The notes under the pieces were generated by a model. The model had not been told where the DNA came from and did not search any database. It saw nothing but the letters and a program-made list of their open reading frames with translations. Position numbers and translations under genes: made by a program. 41,369 bases of DNA from Dimargaris cristalligena (Eukaryota > Kickxellomycota > Dimargaritomycetes > Dimargaritales > Dimargaritaceae). Location of the stretch: contig JANBQC010000222.1 of the NCBI GenBank assembly GCA_027576995.1, forward strand, positions 1-41,369, read 5' to 3'. This document shows, one piece after another, positions 11,951-23,488 of this stretch (its first letter is position 1; each line of letters begins with the position of its first letter).

Positions 11951-14900
11951 ACGGATGCAGTGTGTGTGTGGCTTGCGAAGACCAGGAGGTTCAATGACCA
12001 AGGAATATTGTATAGTAGTGGTACTCATGCTTACGAATATTGACATTGACATTGACACATACCCTTCTTTCACTTTCCCCTTCACATCATGTATTATATA
12101 TTACTACATCCACTGGGGCTATTCGGATGAATCATTGTGGGAGATGGCCATAGAGGAGGGGGGATTGGGTTATCTTTGGCCCTTCACACCCCTCCCTTAA
12201 ATTGGCCAGCTGTGTGCCCCCGTCCCTACTTGCGGAGAGAAGAGCATCCTGGCCCACTCTCCTTGATCCCCTCTTCTCCCCCATTCTCCCACTTTCCCTC
12301 CAATCTGACCATTCAGTACCATCGGCCCTTATAAACGACAGACCGTGTCAATCGGACCAGCACACCGATTCGCCCTGTCAATTCATCTCAATGAATGGTC
12401 CACCCCATACCAAGGATGCGGTTTCTTCGGCCGTAGCTAAATTTCTCTCCCCTGCTCTGTCCTCGACCCCCGCCCGTGGATAGTTGCTAACAGCTGGTGG
12501 GTGCCTCTTCCATAAGAACTCCAGTATTTACCAATTACTCACAATAACGGAGGTATCCCAAATCACATCCAACTCCACCCGCCCGCGGCTCCTAACCCAT
12601 ACATATACAATATACCTTCGCCTAATCCAAATTAACGACTGCAACTTTGCAATCCAGCAATCTGGGGATCATCACCTTCTCCATTTTACATTTCTACAGC
12701 CAATAATTATGCAGTGTCTCGAGTCATTGATTAGCCGATAAGACATTAACATTTACCCTTTTCCGCCATAGTCCACGGAAAACCAGTTAATGGTTGACAA
12801 TAAAATGCAGCTAGGTTTCCTATCTACTTCAGGCCAATTACCGCCCTATATAACATATCTAAAACCAACCAGCTTACATTGTAGCAACGCGAGTCCAACG
12901 TAGTCTACGGGTCTGCATAATTCTACTGGAGGGGGAGGGAAATCGTAAATATAGTCAATCAGTTAGTCAAGTTCGCCCACTGTGTAGTGACAATCCTTTC
13001 CCGGACGCCTTCAGCCGCCTGGCGAGCCGATTCTCTCACATATGGTTACCATATCTGGGGGCCCCTACAGCCCCAGTCTGCCCCATTACCAGCGGTTCCA
13101 CTAGTTTGGTGAGCGCCATTGACAGGAAACATACGGGGGTACGGCTAAACCCCCGGGGGCCTGTAATCCCACGGCATTTTTTTATAGTAAAATGAAATAG
13201 CCTATTTTAGGCATAATTGATGAAATAATCCCTGTTTACGTCAGTCTGGTTTTTGGTGGAATGGTAGGGTATTCATGGTTTCTCACTCCCACTCTTTCGG
13301 TTGGATTATCTGGCGAGACTTGTGACTAGCTAATTAATCATTTTCATCCCGCTCAAATACTGCCTACTCGGCTACAGTTATTTTAAATTATTGGATAGAT
13401 AAAGCGTGTACATGCCCTTTTTAATTACAGCAGCCCATTGCCATTACACAGGAGGCGGTGGCTGGGTAAGTGATGGATGATGTGTCTTGTTGGTCATGGC
13501 CACCCAACTGCCTGGTGCTGCAAGGCCCGAATTCTCCGGGGCCAGTGATTCGTTGCCGTCCTTCGGGTACAGTTTAGGGGGGATATGTACGGTAGGGCAT
13601 TCCTTATTTGCAAATGGCACCAATAAAGGCGAGTGAATGTACGAATGTTTGGATGTATGGGCGGGTGTAAGGTGTGTGTGAGTGTGTCATACCACCACAC
13701 TGTCAGATTCCTTTGGTTACGAGCAAGTGACCATTTGGTAACCCGAGAAAATAGGGTGGGAAGAACATTGCCCGCTTTTGGACGATATATCTATATTTTG
13801 TTGTTAGGTTTTTTCCCCTCCTTCTTACTTCGATCTAAAACTCAATAGCGGACTCCATTATTACCTGCATCGAATATTTTGGATACCAGTGGTTGGTATT
13901 ATTTACCACTGTATCCCTCCAGTACCGATGTTTCCAATTACCGGTCACGACTTGACTAATTTGGCCATTTGTTTACGTTGGACTAGTGGAGGGGGAAGAG
14001 TGGTGGAAGGGGGGGGGAACAAAAAGGAAGGGGTGAATGAGAGGGGGGGGACCACCATGAAACATGGCATAAAGGACTGGATTACTACTGGATCATGGAA
14101 GCAAGAATCCTAAATAGAAAGTGGCCAGCTTCATTGAATGGCGGAATATTCGGTTACTGACCCGGACCTTCTCAGTGAACCCCCCCCCAGTCTCCTGCCT
14201 ATTTTTACATTCTCGTTGAGTTCTAAGCTATATACCCTTGGGCTGGATTTCTCTCACAAGCTCCCTCACTACCACGGAAATCAACCACAGCATGGTATAC
14301 CTGTATTATTGGTATACCATTTCCCACCGTTTGGCCACCCTTTACTTGGACACAACTTTCTAAGTGGTATCTGTTCATAATATATGATGGGGTACGTATC
14401 CATATATATTTGAAACATGCCTACAGCCCAGTTCTATTCTACCTAGAACTTCAACTTAATTTGCATTAGAAGATTAGAACTCATCATTTTATCCAATGGT
14501 TTAACGGGGTTTAGCAGCTGTCAGACAGGTAGTGTTGAACCTTGGTATGGGGACAATTGCCTTACCGTATATATCTTTATATATTATGGATCATGCATGT
14601 ATGTACTAAAACAGGATCAAGGAAAGAAGCCGGGAGAAAACCCGGTTTAAACTGATAGGCAATGTGGCGGAATTCCCTCCTCCACTGAGACTCTCAGGTA
14701 AAACACGAACAGTGTGAACCCCCGAGGTAAATCTTTCAATGTCGAAATCAGTTTAGTCCAGTCTCCGCGGAGAGTCATCTAGGGAAAAATCGGGTATATA
14801 TTCCGACTTCACCATTTGAATTGCCAAAGTGAAGTCAAAAATATACGAGAAGGCGATTCGGGAATCACAGCCAAAGAGGGTCAATTGGGGGAGCCACCTA

Positions 14901-15386
14901 TTGTTCCTGGGTGTCACATACGGTCTACGAAAATAATGATGCCCGTTTTATTATATTGGCATTGCTAGGCTAGTGTATATAAATATTAAAGTAGTCCATA
15001 TGTACGCTATCATGCGATGTTATGGGAGGGTAAATAATAATAGCTGAAGCTAGTAGGTATATAATTTGGGTAATGCCTGACATCCGATAGAATAGGCACT
15101 CAAATCGGAGTTCAGGTGGCAAATAACTGATGACCAAGTCCATGTGAAATAACAGTAACAGGGATTGGTCAGGCGGAAGATAGATAAAGGGGGCGGTGAG
15201 TGGGAGTGAAGGGAGTATGTCGGCCTCACTACTTACTACTCGCCGCCATAAACAAAAACAAACTAGGCCAGCGGGGAGCAATCCCAAATACTTGATATTA
15301 AATACCCGGGAAGAAACCGGGTCGACCCAGCCACCTATTACCAACTCAGCATGGCTGGCTGTTTAACTATGTGATTAGCTATCATA
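11951..15386. other. Mostly unassigned region between velvet leader and secreted-protein gene
   Basis: No gene can be called firmly. On the plus strand a C/T-rich stretch (12238-12300), a TTATAAA at about 12328, and an ATG at 12391 opening a short protein-like frame hint at the start of an intron-rich gene; exon-like pieces with good splice sites lie at 13430-13464 (acceptor TTAATTACAG, donor GTAAGT) and from 13525. These did not assemble into a recognisable protein. From 14100 to 15386 nothing beyond the probable 3' flank of the minus-strand secreted-protein gene was seen. Confidence 0.3.
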
Positions 15387-16640
15387 TTAATGCGCCAGGC
15401 CAGTTTGCTGCTGCTGGTGGTGGTGCTCGGACGAGGAGTCCTCGAAGTGCCATTTGATGTTAGCCACGCCGAGATGGATTTCACTGATGGCCTCAAAAGC
15501 CTTGGGGCTAATGAGCAAATCGTTGGGGCCGCAGCCGTCGCATTTATCGGAAATCTGAACCCGCACGGAACCGCGGCTACCTTCGACCACCAAGTACCGC
15601 CCGCAAATGGGGGCGTGGTTGGGATTGGCCTGGTGACCGTAGTGGGAGGGACCGACACCGGCTACTAATTCGTGGGCGCCGCGCACTTGACCGCAAGCGC
15701 CGGCCTTTTTCTCGGGGTAGAAGTAGCGGGCCACACCTTCGTGGTGGTGATGGGGGCGGGTGTGGTGACCACCGTGTCCCACCGATCCGAGACTGTGGCT
15801 GCGTTCGGGGGTCTGCTGATGCTGGTATTGGTGCTGGTTATCCTGATGAATCGGGCTGCCGGCGTGGTTAGAATGGTAGCTAGGTATGCGACCCAACTGG
15901 TTGGAACTGGAACTGTGGGTCTGGTGGATGGGATTGTGGTCCACATGGCCGGTACTGTGGCTGTAATGATGCTGGCTCAGGTGCGGGTTATAGTGCTGCT
16001 GATGGTTGGCCGAGTGGCTGAACCCCGATTCATTATGGTTACTGGGGTAGACATTGTGGGTCTTTTCGCCCTTGGGGTGCAGAAGGTTGGACAGGGGATT
16101 ATGGCTCTTCTTCTCCTCAATGATATGGCATTCACCGGGGTGTTGCTGGCAATACTGGGGGTCGTGGTGGTAATGCACCTCTTCCTTCTTGCCGTGGGGG
16201 TGGAGAAGCTTGGAAATTGGGTTGGTGCTGGGCTTCGTCTCCTCCACGACGACGCATTCATCGGGGTGTTCCTGGCAGTACTCGGAAGTGTGTTGGTGGG
16301 GGTGGGCGGCCGTCGATGCTTGTTGCTTGTTGCCGTGGGAGCCCATGAGCTTGGACAGCGGGTTATGGCTCTTCTTCTCTTCGGCGACGTAGCACTGCTC
16401 GGGGTACTGCTGGCAGTACGCGTGGTTGTGGGCCGGGAAGCCCGCGAATCGCTCATGCACGTAATACTTGGAACTCTGGGGGCCGTACTGGTTGCCCGAC
16501 TGGACATGGGAGACGATCGGTTCCGACGACGAGCCTAAACCATGCTGGTAGGAGTGGGTATTGGGATCGTTCGTAAGAGAGGCGAGGGCAACGGACAGTG
16601 CGCTAAAGGCGACGACAATGGTGGCAGAACCGAAACGCAT
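15387..16640 (-). CDS. Secreted His-rich protein with Cys-pair repeats and C-terminal double-psi beta-barrel (barwin/RlpA-like) domain
   Basis: A single-exon gene of 417 aa. The start at 16640 is chosen because it gives a clean signal peptide (MRFGSATIVVAFSALSVALA), whereas the upstream in-frame ATG would bury it. Residues about 75-105, 121-151 and 163-193 are three tandem-like repeats of pattern YCQ-x-(H/Y)P-x-(E/Q)C, then EE, NPLSKLL and a basic end. Residues about 200-300 are His/Gln/Ser-rich. Residues about 302-400 form a double-psi beta-barrel, with GACG, ICGRYL, DKCDGCGPNDLLIS and AFEAI. The family includes barwin, expansin-like and rare lipoprotein A-like wall proteins. A role in the cell wall or outside the cell is inferred. 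The His clusters and repeated Cys pairs could bind metal. The repeat module was not recognised from any known family. Confidence 0.85.
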   Translation of the reverse strand: MRFGSATIVVAFSALSVALASLTNDPNTHSYQHGLGSSSEPIVSHVQSGNQYGPQSSKYYVHERFAGFPAHNHAYCQQYPEQCYVAEEKKSHNPLSKLMGSHGNKQQASTAAHPHQHTSEYCQEHPDECVVVEETKPSTNPISKLLHPHGKKEEVHYHHDPQYCQQHPGECHIIEEKKSHNPLSNLLHPKGEKTHNVYPSNHNESGFSHSANHQQHYNPHLSQHHYSHSTGHVDHNPIHQTHSSSSNQLGRIPSYHSNHAGSPIHQDNQHQYQHQQTPERSHSLGSVGHGGHHTRPHHHHEGVARYFYPEKKAGACGQVRGAHELVAGVGPSHYGHQANPNHAPICGRYLVVEGSRGSVRVQISDKCDGCGPNDLLISPKAFEAISEIHLGVANIKWHFEDSSSEHHHQQQQTGLAH

Positions 16641-16793
16641 TTTGGATTGAAGGAGGGATGGAGGGGTACGGAAACGTGAGATATAATTGGGGATAGCGAG
16701 AGAAGCCGGCGAACAGAAGCTGAACAAAGATGGGATGGTATTGGGAATGGTTGATGAACTTAATGATTATAAAAATGAAGTCAGCCGGGGTCT

Positions 16794-16801
16794 TATTTAT
16801 A
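16794..16801 (-). promoter_or_regulatory. Candidate TATA box of the secreted-protein gene
   Basis: TATAAATA on the minus strand, about 155 bases before the ATG at 16640. Position and sequence fit a TATA box for a strongly transcribed gene. This is not proven. Confidence 0.4.
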
Positions 16802-19800
16802 AGGTACCCATTTGATCGGGGGACGGCACAGCGGGATAATCATTAAAGCAGACTGTTACCGTTCTCCGGTATGGAGATGTGCAATATGAGCCGTTCCGTG
16901 TTTTGAAGAGGATAAAACTACCTTCGGAAGGAGCAAAATGGCGCCCCAATTCGGCCCTATCCCTATGGACCCGGCCTGCTTTAATTGTCCATGCTAACAT
17001 CCGAGTATCTCTATACGACGGGAACCGGGTGCACTTTCCCAGACCATGGTTACATTAGCCAGGGTGGATTCGGCAATGTAGGATGTTGCCCTTCGCTTTG
17101 CCCTGTACAACCGAGAGGACGCCACTAGCCGAAGGGGCGAGGAAATAGAGGCTACTAGCGCGCCCTTTAAGAGACTATACCCCTACTGCCAGGGTGGATC
17201 CTATTGACTACCGACTACAGGGGAGCCATAAAAGCAATGTTGCTATTTCAGAATACACCATGATAATGGGAAGTCCCCCACACGAGAGAGATTGGCTGGC
17301 AGAGGAGGTCGGGACAGAACTGAGGTAACCAACCGGACTAACTAGTCCGCGTGAAATGCGGACATCGGGACTATGGCCGGTAGGCAAAAATGGTCAAAGT
17401 AGAGGGGTACTTTTGTGGCGGGGTGTCACAACAGTCTACACCCTTTTCTTTACATGGGTGGTTTAGTCGATATCTTTTGGGGCCTTGTTATAAAACGAGG
17501 GGACGGGAATGTCCAAGTGGCTTGCAAGGGAAATAAATGCCCCCAGTACCGTTAAAAATAACGAGGGCTACGGATATTTTTAACTCCTGACCCAACTTCA
17601 CCGAAGCCGGAGCTTTACTGAACAGGAAGCCCAGAGCAATACTGCGATGACCGAATTGGTGCAACCCTTCGTGGGTCATTCGACGACACTGTGTTCATAC
17701 CAGTGGGAAAACCAAATCACTGGGGGGGCAATACGGGGGAAATGTTGGTCATAGTTTTGGATCTTTAGCCTAGGCTATTCCGAAAGCCTAGGCAATAGGG
17801 GGGAGGTCAGGAACCAATGGGAAAAGAATGGATAGAAGAAAAGGCGTATGGGAAGGGCCAAAGAGTCGGTAAGACAAGGCTGGCACTGTTGATTACCATC
17901 TAGGCCCGAGTTTACCACTGCCCTTTTCCTTCATACTCCCTAGTATTCCATCGAAGGGACAGTCGGCTTTAGTACAACGCTTGTGCTTGGGAAGCTATGC
18001 CTTAATGTTGGCGGCTGCTGTTGTTTCTTTATTTTTCTTACTCGTCTTCCTAACTGTTAAAGCGAACTGCAATGACGAAAGCAGTACCGCGGTGTAAATA
18101 CTAAGATGTGGCGGAGCCATGGGGGCGGCTTTTCGGGAAAGATACAGACAGGAAAGTGGTCTGGGTTTTAGAGAATAGCCATCCGGTCATTGGGTGGATA
18201 TAGCGTTGAATTCTTATACTTTAAGCCCATAACGAAAGTGACTTCATTCGAACCAATGAACTGGTCACCGAGGTGATTTGCAGTTCCACATTACAAAGGC
18301 CACTGGAGGGGGGCGGGAATATGCGGAAAGGAATAGAGGGGGGTCAACGAATACTTCACTCGCAAATGGGTAAATATAGTCAAGCGACTGGTTTAAAATA
18401 GATGCTCCGCCTAACTATGAAACTTTGTGCGAATGGTGATGTTTGTGGCCCAATCCCACTTAGATCTTCGAGTCCAACGAGCTACGTAAGTGGCGAACTG
18501 TACGCCGTGACGTTCGTCCGTTGATGCTAAACGGAGCCATAATGTAGTAAATCTACGTAAAGGATGGGCTGGTGATGGTTCCCAGCTTTAAACGGACCTG
18601 GAATTAGGGCAATGGCATGTCCCATTCCGACCAAGCTACGGTCGCTCTTGGGCGGCAGAGAGGCCGAGGGAAATACTGGCAAGGTTGAATCTATCGGCAA
18701 TGCCACCTAATATTCGCCTTATGAACCAAAAGATGCATCGCGTAGCGCAGTATGAGGTGGATGCCCCCCTCTAACCCACCTCTCCCTCGTCGCTGGAAAG
18801 GGAACATCATCGGAAACTATAATCTGATGGTGTACGCACAAGATGGGGTTAATCACTCTGAGATTAAATGGACCATGCGGCGCGAATGCATAGTCAAGCG
18901 GGCCATGAGCAGTCGATAGCCAAAATCGGTCACCCTCACGAACTCGGGGTATAAAATAGAATAGAGCACGGCCAATCACCGGCTCATTAAGTCTTGATAT
19001 AATACCGATTAGTTATCTATACAGTATACACTTTCTCCGTTCAGTAAACCACGGCAATACTGGCCCTCCTTGGTTTTAGCCTAACAGCAATACCCCGGTT
19101 AAAGTTGTTCCTGTGGTAACGGTTGTCCAGACCACCCTTGGAGTACACTAGGGTATCTAGCGGTAAATCCCGGCATATATAGGACACGATGTGCCGGGCC
19201 AGTAGAAGCCGTCGATTGGGTAACTAGGATACTCACGGCCTGAGGCCATATTTATAGTGACCCTCCATAGATTATTATCTTGGAGGATCCCCTTCCGCTC
19301 TAAACGATACTAAGTATCTACTTGACTGATAAACATTTTAGCATCGTAACCATACAAACACGCCCGGCATAAAGTATTAAGAGCCGATACAACACAATTG
19401 ACGGCCCGTATCAACACTAAAGAAGGGTGGCCCTTACGCCGTATCAAGTTTAGAGCAGTGTTGACAATTGCTGTGATTTACAACCATTGCACACTTCCCC
19501 CCTTTGGCTCTACATATGTCCCCCTCCTGAAGACATTGTCACAGAACTGATATTAAATATTTGATGGTGCAAAAACAATGGAGCACGGTTGACCGGGTTC
19601 AGCTTAAGCACTGGGAATATATAATGTAGGATTATTATTTTTTCATTAGGCCTCTGCTCCAGTGGACCACAGCCCTGGTAAATATTTACTACAGAAATCC
19701 ATAGACACGAAGTAATTTGTTTGTACCGAGAAGGACACTCGGTGAGGTAGGTAAAGTCACGATTATCGATGTTACCTCCCATTAAGCAAGGGGTGTTTCT

Positions 19801-20511
19801 TTACACCGTTGTTTCCACCCGCGAAATGAAGAAAAATCAGTCAGGCGGGATACTTGCTCTACAGCCTACTTGGAATGGGATGGCAACACTGTGAGGTCCA
19901 GGGGACATCAAGAGGGAGGTGGATATATACAGTTCACGAGGTGTATTATAAAGGGTTTTCGTGCCTCGACGAATGCCTTCGTACGGCGAGTTAATCTAAG
20001 CATGGTTGTATTCGCTATAACAGCCCCTCGTCTCCGTAAAAATGTAACCTACTATACTAATCCTGTTGATGCACCGTCCGTTGTCCAAACCGCTTACTTT
20101 TTGTCCATCGATAGAAAACTCGGCGATATTTAGTACTATATGTCTCGTTCTAAGTAATCGTCCTCCTGCAGTATTTTCGGCATGGCCATTGGTTCGCGGC
20201 CGATTATTTTTTTGAGGGGGGTTGGTTGGATGTATGCGTGGCCGCTATTCGATTATTTTTTTCACCCGTTTTTTCGTCCAACAAGACCAATTACGTCCCA
20301 CCACACTCCACCGCCACTTGAGTCTCTCGCCCCTGGATGATGATCTCCTTTACTCTATCCTATTCTGGGTTTTTTTCTTCTTGCAAGCCTTTTCCCCCTC
20401 CTCCCTCCTTCAGAGATCTCAACCACAGCTCTCTTCGCTTCATTTCACTTCACTGTTCTTCTTATTCGGTTCCTTGCCTCCATTTCCTACTTCCCCCCTC
20501 GACTATACACC
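16802..20511. other. Long gene-free stretch
   Basis: About 3.7 kb between the divergently placed secreted-protein gene (-) and the RRM/zinc-knuckle gene (+). Base composition is mixed and CpG is present. ORFs of 60-90 codons at 17488-17679, 18719-18979, 19510-19782 and 19870-20133 show no family motifs. The last 200 bases before 20512 become C/T-rich, probably promoter and 5' UTR. Nothing else could be supported. Confidence 0.4.
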
Positions 20512-21510
20512 ATGAGCCGCAACACCCTCTTCGTTGGAAACCTCAGTTTCGATACCTCCGAGCGGGAATTGGAGCAGGAGTTCCGTCGCTTTGGCGATAT
20601 CGTCCGCTGTGAAGTCAAGGTATTTAATCCTTCCTGTACTCAGACTAGTTGAACATTGCATATATAGTTAGTTGGTCGCGAGCTCCTTTAACCTTTGATC
20701 AGAACGAGCCGAACCCTCACTTCACCACAACTAATATCAATCCCCCTCTTTTACTTGTCCGTCAAACCCATGCTACATTCGCTATCATCCCCAATAGCGC
20801 GGTAAGTTCTCCCATCCACTCCTCTTTCCGCCATTGTTTTCTTTCCCGTTTTAATCCCCCCACCATAACATCATTTGTATAGATCTTCAACTCACCTCCT
20901 CCATCGTCTGTATACACCCACTTCCCCTGTTCCTTTTTGCAAATATATAGGTTTCGCTTTCGTTGAATACCAAGAAGCTCGTGATGCTGAAGAGGCCTCT
21001 CGTCGTCTCCACGGCATTAAGTTGAACAGCCGTTCCATCACCGTGGAATTCGCCAAGGCTGATTTGAGCCGTCGGGGCCGTGACGGTAGCTGCTTCCGGT
21101 GTGGCCAAACTGGCCATGTAGCCCGCGACTGCCGCGAACCCGAAAGTGACCGCAGCCGCGGTTCCGGCCGGGACGGCGACCGTAGTCGTAATGGCCGTGA
21201 TGGTGACCGCCGTGGTCGCGGTGGCGATCGCTACGACGACCGCCCTCGTCGCCGTGAACGTTCCGGTGAACGTGACAACCGTCGTCGCGATAACTCCCGC
21301 TCCCGTTCCCCCTCTTACCGTCGTCGCGACCGTAGCCCCGTCCGCCCCCGTTCTCGTTCCCCCGCCAACCGTCGTATGAGCGTTTCCCCCGCCACCACCA
21401 GCAACGAGCGCAAGGAAAAGGCTGCTCCCGAGGAAACCAAGGATGCTTCCGATTCGGCCTCTCCCAATGTTCAGCAGAACGGTTCCCGCGACGGCGAGAA
21501 CTGGGAGTAA
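20512..21510 (+). CDS. SR splicing factor with RRM and CCHC zinc knuckle (RS2Z/SRSF7-like)
   Basis: A nuclear pre-mRNA splicing factor that binds RNA through its RRM and recruits spliceosome parts through its RS tail. Exon 1 (20512-20619) encodes RNP2 (TLFVGNLSF) and ends in phase 0 at EVK. The last exon (20951-21510) begins with GT TTC GCT TTC, so a phase-1 partner is needed. A 4-nt exon CGCG (20798-20801), flanked by AATAG and GTAAGT, supplies it and builds a canonical RNP1, RGFAFVEY. The joined protein is 223 aa. A zinc knuckle follows at about residues 85-98 (CFRCGQTGHVARDC, CX2CX4HX4C), then a long Arg/Asp/Ser/Gly tail with SRSRSPS and RSRSPA motifs. The alternative donor GTACTC at about 20638 would also keep frame but replaces the RNP1 glycine with Cys. 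Family assignment is firm; the microexon is strongly suggested. Confidence 0.9.
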
Positions 21511-23488
21511 ACTCACTCATTCTCCTTCCCCCACTAGCTACTCTCTCAGGTTCCGCTGGCGGGGGGAGGGGGTCAACATGTACTTGAATTTTTAATTAAT
21601 TTTCTGTTACGCAGATGTCAATTTCTATTTCACTCGTTACCTCCAGATGTCTCTCTCCCCTTGTTCGTTAAAAATATCCCTGCCACTTCGTTCCCTACCT
21701 GTGGGGCGGGTGGCGTCGGTTCAGGAACATCCACCGGAATCTGTTCCGAGTGGGGATTTTCCCCTCGTTTCTTCGCTTATATAGCACAGACCAATATATA
21801 TTTTCTTTTCGTATCACTATTATTACTCCGGTACTATATTGTTTTAATCGACTCAATTCTAACTACACCTGATTCGCCACGGTTGTTCACGGTCATTCGA
21901 TCCTTTCACCGATTCAGTAGCGGGCCGTCCCACTCCACACCATTGCATCATCAAGCCAATTAGTGTTCGTTATAAACAAAGTCACTGCCAGAAATAGGGA
22001 TACCGTTAGCTCGCGTCTGTAACAGCGGAGTCCGATTAGTAACCTACCTATAAGTTGCTCATCGATAGGAAACCGTGGTTCGGTAATACCTCAAGTATGA
22101 TATCCCCCCTCTCTCATCTACCCTTCAAGCACCCCATGTTTTGTATCATTCGGGAAGGCCACATGTCCAAGTGTATAGAGGTGCAATCTTTTCGTGTATT
22201 GGGGTCCGAGGAATCCCGTAAAGCTAAAGGCATGGCTGCAGCCTCCCTCTCTATATCGCTGAACTAAAAGCCGATGCCCGGTCTGCCAACCCACATTTTA
22301 ACAAGGTCGACGGGGGACCATTCAGCTGGATTAGTCATTACATCCGAGTGGTACGCTGAATGAGCAAAGTATAGAACCGGATATCCGGCCTAATTTACCA
22401 TCTTCGGTGGCACTATGCTAAGTGCATGCGTAATGTGGCTTAACTCTACGATGCAATCTAAATTGGTTTGGCTTTATTTACAGTTGGTAGTCCACTACCA
22501 TTCTATTCTATAGCTCTCGGCAACTAATACACTAAGGTAATTTCAATTCAAATAGATATATTAATAATGTACATTAATACTGCCCCCTCCCGATGATGAT
22601 ATAATTACCTACCTAGACGCTTTGTTTTTGAAGTTCGTTCTAAGCATCCTAGTAGTGGACATTTTGATCTACCGCCATTTGCTTAATTTCCTCTCTACTT
22701 GTTACTAGTGTTTTCTCTTTCATTCTTGAGCGATACCGGTCGCATGTCTTGGAGTTATTTAGAATTTACTCACTCTACTGATAATACAATCTAGAAATAA
22801 AAATATATAAAGTAAAAGCTATATGCTATAGTTCGTACTGGACAATGAGATAACTACCCCTTCGGGAAGAGGGGCGTCATCCCAAAATATATACAGTTGG
22901 CCATTTCAGACCATTGTTTCCCTTTAAGAGAATTGGTGGGCGAGAGATACCATGCAACTAAAATGGACAACAGCCGACCAGGGTTTCTCAAAGGGCCTGA
23001 TTGAAATGAGCGGGTTCGCTGTGGGGTTGTTTGTTGGGGGTTTATTGATGGGTGGTATATTGAGAGTTGCTATGAGGGCCTCATTGTGATATTGGTAGTT
23101 GCAGATTCAAACCCGAATTTGCTTAAACGAAGAGTCGAGTACCCTATTAAATTGTTGAAAAAAATATACGAGATCATTGGAGGGGGGCGTCGCTAGCCAC
23201 GAAAGGATAAGTACGCGTTCGCCAAATTGAGCCAGCACGGGGGGTTCGATTTGAGCGCTATATCAATCAGAAATACGCGCACTTGGCATTAGGTTCCAGC
23301 GAAAGGGATAAACCTACTGAGGCTGCGGACAACTAACCAACTAAATTTCGGCAAAAATAAGGCATATAAATCTAAATGATATAAAACGTGGCGGAAGGAC
23401 GGTGGGAATATCTTAAAATGGGGGACGATGGTGTAAACATCGACAGCACCACGTAAGACCACTTCCCGTTACCTAACCAAAGAAGTAT
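21511..23488. other. Intergenic region between two convergent SR genes
   Basis: About 2 kb holding the two 3' ends. It is AT-rich in the middle (22500-22850). An ORF at 22055-22267 has no recognisable motif. No RNA gene or repeat was recognised. Confidence 0.4.

Noticed and set aside
15672..16538. 288-codon plus-strand ORF antisense to the His-rich secreted protein
   Set aside because: His codons read backwards as Val/Met, giving a false hydrophobic protein. Signal peptide, repeats and barrel domain are all on the minus strand.
18460..18500. tRNA-like TTCGAGTCC sequence
   Set aside because: It resembles a T-loop, but no matching acceptor stem, D-arm or anticodon arm could be folded around it.
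20887..21516. 209-codon minus-strand ORF opposite the SR tail
   Set aside because: A Thr/Ala/Val-rich product of antisense Arg/Asp codons. The plus-strand zinc knuckle and RS motifs are clear.
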